Shown in pieces: positions 10,504-20,840 of a stretch of DNA of 64,000 nucleotides. The stretch lies in contig JAAKBF010000044.1 in assembly GCA_012656075.1 (NCBI GenBank), positions 1 to 64,000 on the forward strand, in the 5' to 3' direction. This DNA comes from Phytophthora hibernalis. Its lineage: Eukaryota; Oomycota; Peronosporomycetes; Peronosporales; Peronosporaceae. Position 1 is the stretch's first letter. Every line of letters begins with the position of its first letter. A program made the position numbers and the translations under genes. A model generated the notes under the pieces. The model was not told where the DNA came from. It saw only the letters and a list, made by a program, of their open reading frames with translations, and ran no database searches.

Positions 10504-11970
10504 TTAATTTTTATTTTTACCGTGAACTAAAGTTACATATACGATATAAAAAAAAAAGAGCTGAAAAAAGAAATATAAGAACCAAAACTACTTACAGCAT
10601 TCCAACCACTCATAGCATCAGGAAAATCCGGAATTCTTCTAGGCATACCTGCTAAACCTAAAAATGCATAGGAAAAAAAGTTACATTTACTCCAATAAAG
10701 AATAACCAAAAATGAATTTGGCCTAAAATCTCAGGATATCTACGTCCAGATATTTTTCCAATCCAAAAATAAAATCCTGTAAAAATACCAAAAACAGCAC
10801 CCATAGATAATACATAATGGAAATGTCCTACAATATAATAAGTATCGTGTAATGCAATATCTAAACCCGAATTAGACATAACCACACCAGTTACACCACC
10901 CATAACAAATAATAAAATAAAACCTAAAGTAAATAATAAAGGTGTTTCAAATTTTAATGAACCGCCCCATAAAGTAGCTAACCAACTAAAAATTTTAATA
11001 CCGGTAGGTACCGCTATAATCATAGTAGCTGCAGAAAAATAAGCTCGAGTATCTACATCTAAACCTACAGTAAACATATGGTGTGCCCATACAATAGAAC
11101 CTAATAGACCTATAGATAACATAGCATAAACCATACCTAAGTAACCAAATACATTTTTTAGCAAAAGCTGCAGAAACTTGACTAATAATACCAAATGCTG
11201 GTAAAATTAAAATATAAACTTCTGGGTGACCAAAAACCAAAATAAATGTTGATATAATACGGGATCACCACCTCCAGAGGGGTCATAAAAAGAAGTATTT
11301 AAATTTCTATCTGTTAATAACATAGTAATTGCACCTGCTAAAACAGGTAAGGTTAATAATAAAAGAAAAGCTGTAATTAATACAGACCAAACAAATAAAG
11401 GTAATCTATGAAAACTTAAACCCGGAGCTCTCATATTATAAATAGTTGAAATAAAATTAATTGCACCTAATAAAGAAGAAATACCTGTTAAATGTAAACT
11501 AAAAATAGCTAAATCTACTGAAGGTCCTGAATGTGCTTGTACACTTGATAAAGGTGGATAAACTGTCCAACCAGTACCTGCTCCAGATTCCACAATAGCT
11601 GATGATACTAATAATAATAAAGCGGGAGGTAATAACCAAAAACTAATATTATTCATACGTGGAAAAGCCATATCTGGAGCCCCTATCATTAAAGGAACGA
11701 ACCAGTTACCAAACCCACCAATTAAAGCAGGCATAACTAAAAAAAAACCATAATAAAAGCATGGGCAGTAACAACAACATTATATAATTGATGATTACCC
11801 ATAAAAATTTGATTACCTGGTTGTGCTAATTCCATTCGAATTAAAAGAGATAAAGTTGTACCAACAATACCAGCAAAAGCACTAAAAATTAAATATAAAG
11901 TTCCAATATCTTTATGATTTGTTGAAAAAAGCCATCTTGTTGACCATTTATTTATACTTTGAAAATTCAT
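10504..11970 (-). CDS. cox1: Cytochrome c oxidase subunit 1 (first pass)
   Basis: Catalytic haem-copper subunit of complex IV, about 489 residues. It starts MNFQSINKWSTRWLFSTNHK, and the haem and CuB regions are standard: VVTAHAFIMVFF, FGHPEVYILILP, AHHMFTVGLDVDTRAYF and HDTYYIVGHFHYVLSMG. No intron is present. Frame breaks lie near 10560, 10670, 11157, 11242 and 11740. The end G-K-N-K-N-stop is read from this pass; the second pass has lost the A within a T run at the same place. Confidence 0.98.
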
Positions 11971-12178
11971 TTTTGAATATTTTTAAATTTTAATTTAAAT
12001 GCAAAATTATATATTTTTTTAATTAAAAAAGCGTTGGTTTTTAATTTATATTATACTAGATAATAGTTTATTTTTTATTTATTAAAGAATTGTTTAATTT
12101 TATTTATTATTTTTTAATATCAGTAAATAATAATAATATTAAAAAATTATACCAATTATTTTAAATATCATAAAATTA

Positions 12179-12905
12179 TTATATATTAAAATCAAAATTT
12201 ATTTTATTTTTTAACCAAGTTAAATAATCTTCTAATGAAACAGCTTCTACAACAATCGGCATAAATCCATGATTTACTCCACAAATTTCGCTACATTGTC
12301 CATAAAAACACCCTCTCTTTTAATAAACATAGATGTTTGATTTAAACGTCCAGGACATGCATCCAATTTTATACCTAATGATGGTATAGCCCAAGAATGT
12401 AAAACATCTGATGCCGTAATTAATACTCTAATATGACTATTTGTAGGTACTACTACACGATTATCTACTTCTAAAACCCTAAATTGTCCTATTGCTAAAT
12501 CATCTTCTTGTATCATGTAACTATCAAAAATTAAAGGTTCATCCGAAAATTCTAAATTATCTGAATATTCATAACTCCAGTACCATTGACTTCCAATTAC
12601 TTTTAAAGTAATAATAGGATCAATTACTTCATCCATTGAATATAATAAAGCAAAAGATGGAACTGCTACAATTAATAAAATTAAAGCTGGAATAGATGTC
12701 CAAATAATTTCAATAGTAGCCCCGTGTACTACAGTTGATGGAATCTTATTTTTTTCATCAAAAAGAGTAATAACTCTAAATAACATCCAACAAACAAAAA
12801 CAGTAATCATAATTAAAAAAACATTAAATCATGATGAAAGTTAATAATACCTTCCATAACTGGAGTTGCTGGATCTTGAAAACCTAGTTGCCAAGGTTCT
12901 GCCAT
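12179..12905 (-). CDS. cox2: Cytochrome c oxidase subunit 2 (first pass)
   Basis: CuA-carrying subunit of complex IV, about 242 residues. It starts MAEPWQLGFQDPATPVMEG at ATG 12905. Two membrane spans precede the intermembrane-space cupredoxin domain, with GSQWYWSYEY and, after correcting one missing T at about 12303, GQCSEICGVNHGFMPI carrying the CuA cysteines, histidine and methionine. Another indel lies near 12812-12820. The T-run loss at about 12303 is shared by both passes. Confidence 0.97.
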
Positions 12906-13425
12906 ATCTAAAAAGTGAATTGATTATTTATATAATTTATTATTGTCATAATATTGTTTAAATTTATTATTTACTTATTTTTTAATATATACAAAATTAA
13001 GCCTTTTTGAATTTTAAAATTCAAAATAAATATTTAATTATTTTTCTTAAATAATATAAATTTTTGAAAAATAATTTTATATTTAAAAATTTAATTATAA
13101 AAAATTATTTTTAGAAAACATATTAAAAAAATAAAATATATTATTTAATAAGAAGTGAATTATTTTTTTATTTAAAATAATAAAATTAAAAAACATTAAA
13201 ATAAATTTATACTAAAACCGTGAAATTAAAATCATATTAAAATTATATTTAAAAAATTATTAAAAAAAGTGACATATTCCTCCCTATATTATATATTTTT
13301 AAGTATTATTAAAATTATATTTAATAAGAAGTGGAAATCTATTCCTTTTTTTATATTTGATATATTTTTAACTTTATATATTTTTATTCTATTTTTATGT
13401 TAGATATTTTAAAATTATTAAAAAT
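12906..13425. other. Very AT-rich spacer upstream of cox2
   Basis: 520 bases with no supported gene. The 15-mer ATTTAATAAGAAGTG occurs twice (13143-13157 and 13319-13333), each followed by a T-rich stretch. The block lies directly upstream of the cox2-cox1-nad11-nad1-nad4L minus-strand run, so a promoter or 5' processing site is possible. That is inference. Confidence 0.45.
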
Positions 13426-13668
13426 TTATTTAATCAAATTCCCCGCGTAATTCGGCTAATAACATCTCAAAATCGCCTGAAGATATATATCCAGAACAAA
13501 ATTCATTACAATTGTAATGAAGATGAAATATGTTAATGTGATTCTTTAATAATAAAATTAAAATTTCAGGATTTAATTGAAATAATAAATTATGTTTGTA
13601 AAGAATGCCGATAGATACGAAAAAGAAATTAAAATAATAATTAAAACTAATTTAATAAATAATTTCAT
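13426..13668 (-). CDS. Unrecognised small ORF (orf80) with N-terminal hydrophobic segment
   Basis: I do not recognise it. It starts MKLFIKLVLIIILISFSYLS, resembling a signal anchor. One T must be added near 13600, a break shared by both passes. It then continues FLYKHNLLFQLNPEILILLL, a central HIN-IFHLHYNCNEFCSGYIS segment with two cysteines and several histidines, and ends DFEMLLAELRGNLIK*. About 80 residues. Codon use in the second half is less AT-biased than in the flanking spacer, which argues for coding. It sits between cox2 and trnW on the common minus strand. Confidence 0.45.
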
Positions 13669-13680
13669 ATATTATTGATT

Positions 13681-13827
13681 TTTTTTTTTATAAAATATTA
13701 TAAATCTAAATCTAAATTCCCTTTTGTTAAAAAGTATTTTAAATAAAATTTTATTTTTATAACTTGAATTTAATTAATTTCAGATTTTATAAAATTTTTA
13801 TGATTTATAATATTTTATAAAAAAAAA
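13681..13827. repeat. 26-bp perfect inverted repeat, 95-base loop
   Basis: Arm 13681-13706 (T run, ATAAAATATTATAAATC) is the exact reverse complement of 13802-13827. The loop holds ordinary AT-rich sequence with a doubled AAATCT. It ends five bases before trnW. The structure is conserved in the second pass. It may be a processing, replication or recombination structure; nothing further can be told from sequence. Confidence 0.75.
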
Positions 13828-13832
13828 TAAAA

Positions 13833-13904
13833 CAGGAAAAATGGGACTTGAACCCATAACAATAATTTTGGAGACTATGATTTTACCAATTAAACTATTT
13901 TCCT
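13833..13904 (-). tRNA. trnW: tRNA-Trp (CCA)
   Basis: 72 nt, acceptor AGGAAAA/TTTTCCT with discriminator G. Anticodon stem ATAGT/ATTAT closes the loop CTCCAAA, giving anticodon CCA. It lies just 3' of rns on the minus strand. Confidence 0.95.
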
Positions 13905-13939
13905 AAAATTTTTAAACTTAATTTAAGAATGTTTAAAGA

Positions 13940-14546
13940 TCTCTTCCAGACACAGGTTCCCCTACGACTACCTTGTTACGACTTCATCAAAGTTACTAAT
14001 CACTTTTTAGTAATTTTAATTTATTTAATATAAATTAAAAATTATTATAATTAAATAATTAATTAATTATACTAAACAGTTAATAATTATTTTAAAAATA
14101 ATCAACTTCCCTGATGTGACGGGCGGTGTGTACAAAGTCCAGTAACATATTCACCGCAGCATGCTGTTCTGCGATTACTAGCGATTCCAACTTCATAAGG
14201 GCGAGTTTCAGCCCTTAATCCGAACTAAGATAATTTTTAAAGATTTGCTCCAACTTTTAATATTATTGCCTCTGATTGTAATTATCATTGTAGCACGTGT
14301 GTAGCCCAACTCATAAGGGCCATGAAGACTTGACGTCATCCCCACCTTCCATTAACCTGTCATTAATTTTTTCATTAGAGTACTTTTATTTTTTTAATAA
14401 ATTAGTAACTAACGATAGGGGTTGCGCTCGTTAAAGGATTTAACCAAACATTTCACAACACGAGCTGACGACAGCCATGCAACGCCTGTTTTTATATAAA
14501 TTTTTATATAAAAATTAGCAAGAGTTGGTAAGGTTCTGCGCGTATT

Positions 14547-14578
<32 letters not shown>

Positions 14579-15432
14579 TAGACTCCCGTCAATTCCTTTG
14601 AATTTCAATCTTGCGATTATACTTTTCAGGCGGAGTGCTTAACGCGTTAGCTGTTATATCTAAAAATTCTAAATATTAGCACTCATCGTTTAAAGCATGG
14701 ACTACCGGGGTATCTAATCCCGTTCGCTACCCAAGCTTTCGTTTCTCAGTGTCAGTATATACCCAGATAATTGCCTTCGCCTTAGGTCTTCCTTCTATTA
14801 TCAACGTATTTTATCACTCCAATAGAAATTCCATTATCCTCTATTTATACTCTAGTTTATCAGTTTTGAAAAAATGTATAAAGTTGAGCTTTAATTTGTT
14901 TCTTTCAACTTAAAAACCACCTACAAACCCTTTACGCCTAATCATTCCGAATAATGCTCGCTCCTCCCGTATTACCGCGGCTGCTGGCACGGGTATTAGC
15001 CGGAACTTCTTTTTAAGTACTGTCATTTTCCTCCTTAATGAAAGAGCTTTACAACCTAATTAGCCGTCATCACTCACTCGGTATTGCTGGATCAAGCTTC
15101 CGCTCATTGTCCAAAATTCCCCACTGCTGCCTTTAAAAAGTTTGGGCCGTGTCTCAGTCCCAATGTGGCTGATCATTCTTTCAAACCAGCTAAAGATAAT
15201 AGGCTTGGTAGTCTTTTAAACTACCAACTACCATAATCTTACGCAAACTCATCTTTTAACGTTAAAAACTTTAATTTATTTATTCAGTATTTTTATAAAA
15301 TAATTATTCTGAATTAAAAGGTAGATAATTCACGTGTTACTCACCCGTTCGCTATGTTTTTAAAACATTCAACTTGCATGTGTTAAGCATACCGATAGCA
15401 TTTATTCTGAGCCAGGATCAAACTCTATTTAG
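13940..15432 (-). rRNA. rns: Small-subunit ribosomal RNA (first pass)
   Basis: Bacterial-type SSU rRNA read on the minus strand. The 5' end is marked by AGAGTTTGATCCTGGCTCAG (complement near 15400-15427). Internal universal sites are present: the 530 loop (complement of CCGCGGCTGCTGGCACG), the 790 region (GGGGTATCTAATCC complement), the 915 region and the 1400 region (GACGGGCGGTGTGTACA complement). The 3' end is AACAAGGTAGTCGTAGGGGA followed by AACCTGTGTCTGGA. About 1.49 kb with AT-rich variable loops. End positions are good to about 10 bases. Confidence 0.97.
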
Positions 15433-15553
15433 ATTTTATATTAAATATTTAATATAAATTTTTAAAATAACATAAAATTTATAATATTTTACATTCTTAT
15501 ATTAATTTTGTTTTATATTGTCTTAAAGGCTATAAAAATAATATTTTTATAAT

Positions 15554-16219
15554 TTAATCATCCATATTATCTAATCTAGTCAAATTAAAGGGATTATCTA
15601 ATATTGTTACCTATATATCCATTTCTTCATAACGATCGGACTGCTCTAAAGCTATATCCTCATAAAAAACTTCCCCGGTCTAGAATTCCCACCTCTATTA
15701 TGAAGTCTGTGTGACATTTAAATCAAAACAATGTGAAAGGTTAACTAAATTTTTATAAGTTTTTAAACTCATGAATTTTAAATCCATTTAAGATATATAA
15801 TAATCTGTTATTTTTGTCTGAAGTAGGTCTATACATAAGTATATTATTAAAAGCATTATGTTCTTTAAATGATAAAGTTTCGGGTTCCGATTCCATCCCA
15901 TTAACATAATTAGTTATTAAAATTTTAGTACGATTATAAAATTGTAATTTCTTCCCAGAATCTTCTTGAAGAGTACTTGATCTGATATTTTTATTTATAC
16001 TTGTAATTAAATTAACTTTTTCTTCTCGTATACCTAGGTTATCGTCTTAACTAGATAGATTAGAGCTACTACTAAAAAATAATGAAGATGTACTATTCCT
16101 AGAATTATCTCTGTTCATACATAGTGCGGTATAGTTAAGATTATATGCGACACTTATTAGTATTCCAACTAATATTTTTGTTATTTTAAGGTTTTGTTGG
16201 TTTTTTCTATAAAAAACAT
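15554..16219 (-). pseudogene. Unrecognised ORF region 3' of trnY, with in-frame stops
   Basis: No family is recognised. Minus-strand reading from ATG 16219 (one T missing) gives MFFYRKNQQNLKITK, a membrane span (ILVGILISVAYNLNY) and a Ser/Asn-rich stretch to a TAA near 16050. The same frame then continues as a polar, charged segment (GIREEKVNLITSINKNIRSS, YVNGMESEPETLSFKEHN, LLYILNGFKIHEFKNL). Overlapping short frames follow, including SHRLHNRGGNSRPGSFYEDI and ALEQSDRYEEMDI, then a TAG and a final DNPFNLTRLDNMDD*. Codon-like composition, charge patterning and moderate GC argue for coding. The TAA and TAG are not in homopolymers and are identical in both passes. It could be several small ORFs, a decaying gene, or one gene with unrecognised expression. 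Confidence 0.45.
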
Positions 16220-16337
16220 TGAAGAGTATACATATACATGCGTATATTACAAACCAACTTTTGTTGATTTATAAATTTTTATATAAAAATATAAGTAATT
16301 TAGTATTATTATAATAATTAAAATCATATATTATTTT

Positions 16338-16421
16338 TGGAGAAAGTAGGATTTGAACCTACGTAGAAATTACTTCAACAAATTTACAGTCTGCCGCTTT
16401 TAACCACTCAGCCATTTCTCC
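16338..16421 (-). tRNA. trnY: tRNA-Tyr (GUA)
   Basis: 84 nt with a long variable arm. Acceptor GGAGAAA/TTTCTCC. Loop CTGTAAA gives anticodon GUA. Confidence 0.95.
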
Positions 16422-16430
16422 TTTTTTTTA

Positions 16431-16502
16431 TGTGATTAGTGGGACTCGAACCCACAATATTTACTTGGAAGATAAAGGATTTACCAATTAATCTATAATC
16501 AC
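16431..16502 (-). tRNA. trnG: tRNA-Gly (UCC)
   Basis: 72 nt, acceptor GTGATTA/TAATCAC. Loop CTTCCAA gives anticodon UCC. First of two glycine tRNAs here, separated by a 97-base spacer with a short TAAATGGA/TCCATTTA hairpin. Confidence 0.93.
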
Positions 16503-16599
16503 TGTAGATAAATGTCAATTCTAATATTATCCCCTATTTATGTACTAAATGGAAATACCAAATACTGCCTTTGGGTCCATTTATCAAAAAAATAATTAA

Positions 16600-16670
16600 A
16601 GCAAAAAAGGGACTCGAACCCTCAACATTAACCTTGGCAAGGTTATACTCTACCATTGAGCTATTTTTGC
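16600..16670 (-). tRNA. trnG: tRNA-Gly (GCC)
   Basis: 71 nt, acceptor GCAAAAA/TTTTTGC. Anticodon stem TAACC/GGTTA with loop TTGCCAA gives anticodon GCC. Confidence 0.95.
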
Positions 16671-16690
16671 TAAAAAAGGATTATTTTTTA

Positions 16691-17202
16691 TTATAAAAGT
16701 GAATTTAATAATAAAAATAATTCATTATTATTTTTTATATTTGTATGAATAGAGACGTCAATAGGTGGTATATTTCTGAATTTTAAAAATTCTGTTTTTA
16801 ATTCAAAAAATATAAAAGATTTTGAATTTGAAAATTTAAAATGTTTTTATTTTTATATTTAATTTTATTTTAGATAAATGTGGTAAAATAAAAATTAAAA
16901 TTTTATCTAAAAAATTAAAAATATTTTTTTCTTAAAGTTATTTTACAACCAATAATTGAATTTTTTTATTTTCAAAAATATATTATTTTTTTGATTTAGT
17001 AACTATAGGTTTTTGATTTGTTATTAATTTTAATAATAAAATAATATTTATTAATTTCTTTTTTCAATATTTGCATCTTTAAAACCTATATTTAAGCAAA
17101 TTTTTGTTATTTTAGGTATTTCAAATATATTTTTGAAAGTTAATTTTGTTATAAGATCGTAAATAGTGACATTTTTATAATGATTTTGTAAATTTTTTCC
17201 AT
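16691..17202 (-). CDS. rpl5: Ribosomal protein L5 (first pass)
   Basis: Large-subunit protein that in bacteria binds 5S rRNA; here part of the mitoribosome. About 171 residues. It starts at ATG 17202, six bases after the rpl14 stop. Family-like blocks are IPKITKICLNIGFKDANIEK, NQKPIVTKSKK, CKITLRKKY, LPHLSKIKLN and the C-terminal FRNIPPIDVSIHTN. Several homopolymer indels fall in the middle. The rpl14-rpl5 order keeps the bacterial spc-operon arrangement. Confidence 0.85.
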
Positions 17203-17208
17203 AAATTG

Positions 17209-17577
17209 TTATAAAATATTTGAAGCTAAAGATAATATTTTAAAATTCTTTTGTTTTCGAAATTCGGAAGTAATTGGACCAAATATACGTGTACCTAATG
17301 GTTTATTTTGATTATTTAATATAATTATACAATTTTTATCAAATTTTATCATATTACCAATTGTACTTTGTTTTTGATAAGTTGTATGGATAATTAAAGC
17401 TTTAAATAAATCACCCTTAACTATTTTAATTTTTTTTTTTATTTAAACGTAATTTTTTGCTGAAATTAAAATAGTATCACCTATTTTTCCAACCTTTCTT
17501 TTATAAATTTTTATACATTGTCCTATTTTAATACCACTATTATCGTTAATTTTTAATTTAGTTTGAATTTGAATCAT
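17209..17577 (-). CDS. rpl14: Ribosomal protein L14 (first pass)
   Basis: Large-subunit protein uL14, about 122 residues. It starts MIQIQTKLKINDNSGIKIGQ and carries KVGKIGDTILISAKKL, KGDLFKALIIHTTYQK and the C-terminal RIFGPITSEFRKQKNFKILS. One indel in the A run near 17437. It is followed closely by rpl5. Confidence 0.93.
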
Positions 17578-17594
17578 AAATTATTATTTAAAAA

Positions 17595-17667
17595 TGATGA
17601 GAGTAGGACTTGAACCTACATCTTCAGATTATGAGCCTGATAAGTTGACCTATTACTCTATCTCATC
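17595..17667 (-). tRNA. trnM: tRNA-Met (CAU), first of three CAU tRNAs
   Basis: 73 nt, acceptor GATGAGA/TCTCATC. Stem TCAGG/TCTGA with loop CTCATAA gives anticodon CAU. I cannot tell initiator, elongator or lysidine-Ile identity from sequence alone. Confidence 0.9.
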
Positions 17668-17680
17668 TTATGAAGGATTT

Positions 17681-17755
17681 TCGGAAGAAAAGGATTTGAA
17701 CCTTTGATCCCCTGTTCCCAAAACAGATGCATTAGCCAGACTATGCTACCTTCCG
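17681..17755 (-). tRNA. trnP: tRNA-Pro (UGG)
   Basis: 75 nt, acceptor CGGAAGG paired to TCTTCCG. Loop TTTGGGA gives anticodon UGG. Confidence 0.94.
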
Positions 17756-17771
17756 TTTTAAATGAATATAA

Positions 17772-17843
17772 TAATGATGGTAGGATTTGAACCTACAACA
17801 TTAGGATTATGATTCCCACGCTCTACCATTAAACTACATCATC
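17772..17843 (-). tRNA. trnM: tRNA with CAU anticodon (second)
   Basis: 72 nt, acceptor GATGATG paired to CATCATT. Stem TGGGA/TCCTA with loop ATCATAA gives CAU. One of the three CAU tRNAs is likely tRNA-Ile with a modified C34. Confidence 0.88.
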
Positions 17844-17856
17844 TTATTAATAAAAT

Positions 17857-17945
17857 AAGTCGAAGTGGGATTTGAACCCACGAGTTAATAAATTAACTGA
17901 TAGTTTAGCAAACTACTGCCTTAAACCTGACTTGGCTATTCGACC
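17857..17945 (-). tRNA. trnS: tRNA-Ser (GCU)
   Basis: 89 nt type II tRNA with a long variable arm. Acceptor GGTCGAA/TTCGACT. Loop TTGCTAA gives anticodon GCU. Confidence 0.93.
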
Positions 17946-17956
17946 AAAATATAAAA

Positions 17957-18028
17957 CTTCTTTGATAGGATTTGAACCTACAACCTAATGGTTAACAGCC
18001 ATTCGCTCTACCGTTGAGCTACAAAGAA
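17957..18028 (-). tRNA. trnN: tRNA-Asn (GUU)
   Basis: 72 nt, acceptor TTCTTTG/CAAAGAA. Stem AATGG/CCATT with loop CTGTTAA gives anticodon GUU. Directly 3' of rnl. Confidence 0.95.
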
Positions 18029-18049
18029 ATAGTTATATTTAAATTTTTA

Positions 18050-18361
18050 AAACGTTTAGTATTTTTAAGCTAAATATTTTACAATACTTACACTTAAAAC
18101 CTATTAATGTAATCGTCTTTTACAGTTTTTATATGAAAAATTTTTAAGAATGGTTTCTTACTTAGATGCTTTCAGTAATTATCCAAAATAAATTTAGCTA
18201 CTCGGCGATGCCTTATTAATTACAAAATGTAAAATTTTAAACAACCGATACACCAGAGATTTACCCTTCTCGGTCCTCTCGTACTAGAGTTAGATTCTTT
18301 CATTTTTCAAAATATCTATAGAAGATAGGAACCAAACTGTCTCACGACGTTCTAAACCCAA

Positions 18362-18401
<40 letters not shown>

Positions 18402-18479
18402 AACCTTCTTCAGCTCCAGGATGTGATGAGTCGACATCGAGGTGCCAAACGACTCCGTCGATAGGAGCTCTTAGGAGTC

Positions 18480-18522
<43 letters not shown>

Positions 18523-18958
18523 AATCTTTCCACAAAGAATTATCGGATCACTATGACCGACTTTCGTCCCTGTTTGATATGTCTATCTTACAGTCAAGCA
18601 AGCTTTTACCATTACGCTCTACAATTGATACTACTATCCAATTTGAGCTTACCTTTGTACACCTCCGTTACTCTTTAGGAGGTGACCGCCCCAGTCAAAC
18701 TACCAACCATACACTGTCTATTTTAAAAATATTAGTTATTTATTTTAATAAGAGTGGTATTTCAAGAATATCTAAACAATTTACTAGCGTAAAGGTCTAA
18801 ACAATTACCACTTATACTACACATATTAGATAAAATAACAATATAAAGATGTAGTAAAGGTTCACGGGGTCTTTCCGTCTAACTATAGAGAATCCGCATC
18901 TTCACGGATAATTCAAATTCACTGAGTCTATATTGGAGACAGCGGGGATGTCGTTACA

Positions 18959-19015
<57 letters not shown>

Positions 19016-19073
19016 GAGTTACGGCCGCCGTTTACTGGGACTTCCATTTAATGCGCAAACATCTCCTTTTAAT

Positions 19074-19111
<38 letters not shown>

Positions 19112-20775
19112 GTTACCATTTAGCAGAGTCCTAAGTTTTTATTAAACAGTCGCAACCCCTATTTTGTGACACCTAATTAATTAAAATTTTAAATAGATTT
19201 CTAGTTTAGAAAATGCATTACTGAAAAATCTCACTATTTTATCAATATTAAAATAAATTAATTAGGTACTTTTTATCCCGAAGTTACAAAGTCATTTTGC
19301 CGAGTTCCTTCAATATAGTTCTCTCATTCACCTTAGTCTACTCGACCTATCCACCTGTGTCGGTTTAGGGTACGGTTTTTTATTAAAAAGTTATTTCCTG
19401 AAAAATTAAAAAATTTTTGTCACTTTTTTAAAAAATTTAATTTAAAAATTATCCCATCAAAATTTGCTTTCGTCAAATCTTTCTTAGGGGCCGTTTCACT
19501 CTATGCAATACATCTTAACATAGAAACCCTTGGATTTACGGTGATAACGATTCATATGCGTTATTTTTTGTTACTAATGCCAGCATTTTCTTTTCTGATA
19601 TCTTCAATATATTTCACAATATATCTTTATTAACATACAGAATGTTCCGCTACCGTTTTATTTAAAAATAAAACTTGCCGCTTCGGTAAATTTCTTAAGT
19701 CTCGATACATTTTAGGCGCAAAAAACTAGACCAATGAGCTATTACGCTTTCTTTAAAGGATGGCTGCTTCCAAGCCTACCTACTGGTTGTAATTATTTTT
19801 CACTTCCTTTTTCACTTAGAATATTATTTAGAGACCTTAGCGATCAATCTGGGCTGTTTCCCTCTTGACAAAAGACCTTAGCGCCTAATGTCTGTCTATT
19901 TAAATAACGTTTTTTTGTATTCGGAGTTTCCAAGAATTCAGTAAGTTTTTACACCCCTAGCTCAATGAGTGCTCTACCCCAAAAAAGATTTTAAATGCTC
20001 TACTTCAATAGATTTCGCGGAAAACCAGCTATCTCTGAGTTTGATTAGCCTTTCACTCCTAACCACAAATCATCTCCATATTTTGCCACATATGTGAGTT
20101 CGATCCTCCAAATAGTTTTACCTATTTTTCAATCTGTTCATGGTTAGATCACTCAGTTTCGGGTCTTATTTATATAACTAAAAAGCTTTTTAAAACTTGA
20201 TTTATCTACGCCTACTTTATTAAATTAAGCTTGCTATAAAAATAAACTTGCTGGCCCATTATGCAAAAGGTACACTGTTACTTTTTAAAAAGTTCCAATT
20301 GATTGTTAACATTAAGTTTCAGAATTATTTCAAACTCAAAAGTTCTTTTTCACCTTTCCTTTACAGTACTTGTTCACTATCGATCATTAATTTTTAATAG
20401 GTTTTGAGGGTGGTTCCCCAATATTCAAAAAGATTACACATACCTCTTTTTACTATTATAAAAATAATTAATATTCTACAGGACTTTCACCTTTTAAGTA
20501 AATTTTTCAAAATTTTTCAAATAATTGATTTTATTTTTATAAACCTAATTTCCATTTTCATTCGTCATTACTCACGGAATCTCGTTTGATTTTTTAACAG
20601 TTACTTAGATATTTCAATTCACTGTTTTTAAAATTTTCACAAAGAAAAAGTTTTCTTTAGGAAATCTATATTTCAAAATAAAATATAATTTAATATAGCT
20701 TTTCGCATCTTTTACGTCCTAAAAATAAAATTAATGCCAAGGCATCCACTTAATGCTTTTATTATTTTTTATTAG
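18050..20775 (-). rRNA. rnl: Large-subunit ribosomal RNA (first pass)
   Basis: LSU rRNA on the minus strand, about 2.7 kb, without introns. The 5' end matches the universal start AAGTGGATGCCTTGGCA (complement near 20733-20752). The peptidyl-transferase and sarcin-ricin regions are clear near 18270-18560: complements of CTCTCGTACTAGAG, AACAGCCGAACCCTTGG and CCTGTTATCCCCGGAGTACC. Conserved domain IV-V blocks lie near 18930-19110. Ends are approximate by tens of bases. No 5S rRNA was recognised. Confidence 0.96.
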
Positions 20776-20840
20776 TACTTAAACCATTTAAATGGTTTAA
20801 ATTTTTATTTTTTTTAAATATTCATTAACTAAATTTAAAT

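Noticed and set aside
10995..11240. 81-residue minus-strand frame overlapping cox1
   Set aside because: Out-of-frame continuation of cox1 after a homopolymer error; no independent gene.
18579..18800. 73-residue plus-strand frame (and its copy at 59040)
   Set aside because: It lies antisense inside the conserved part of rnl and has no protein-like family signal.
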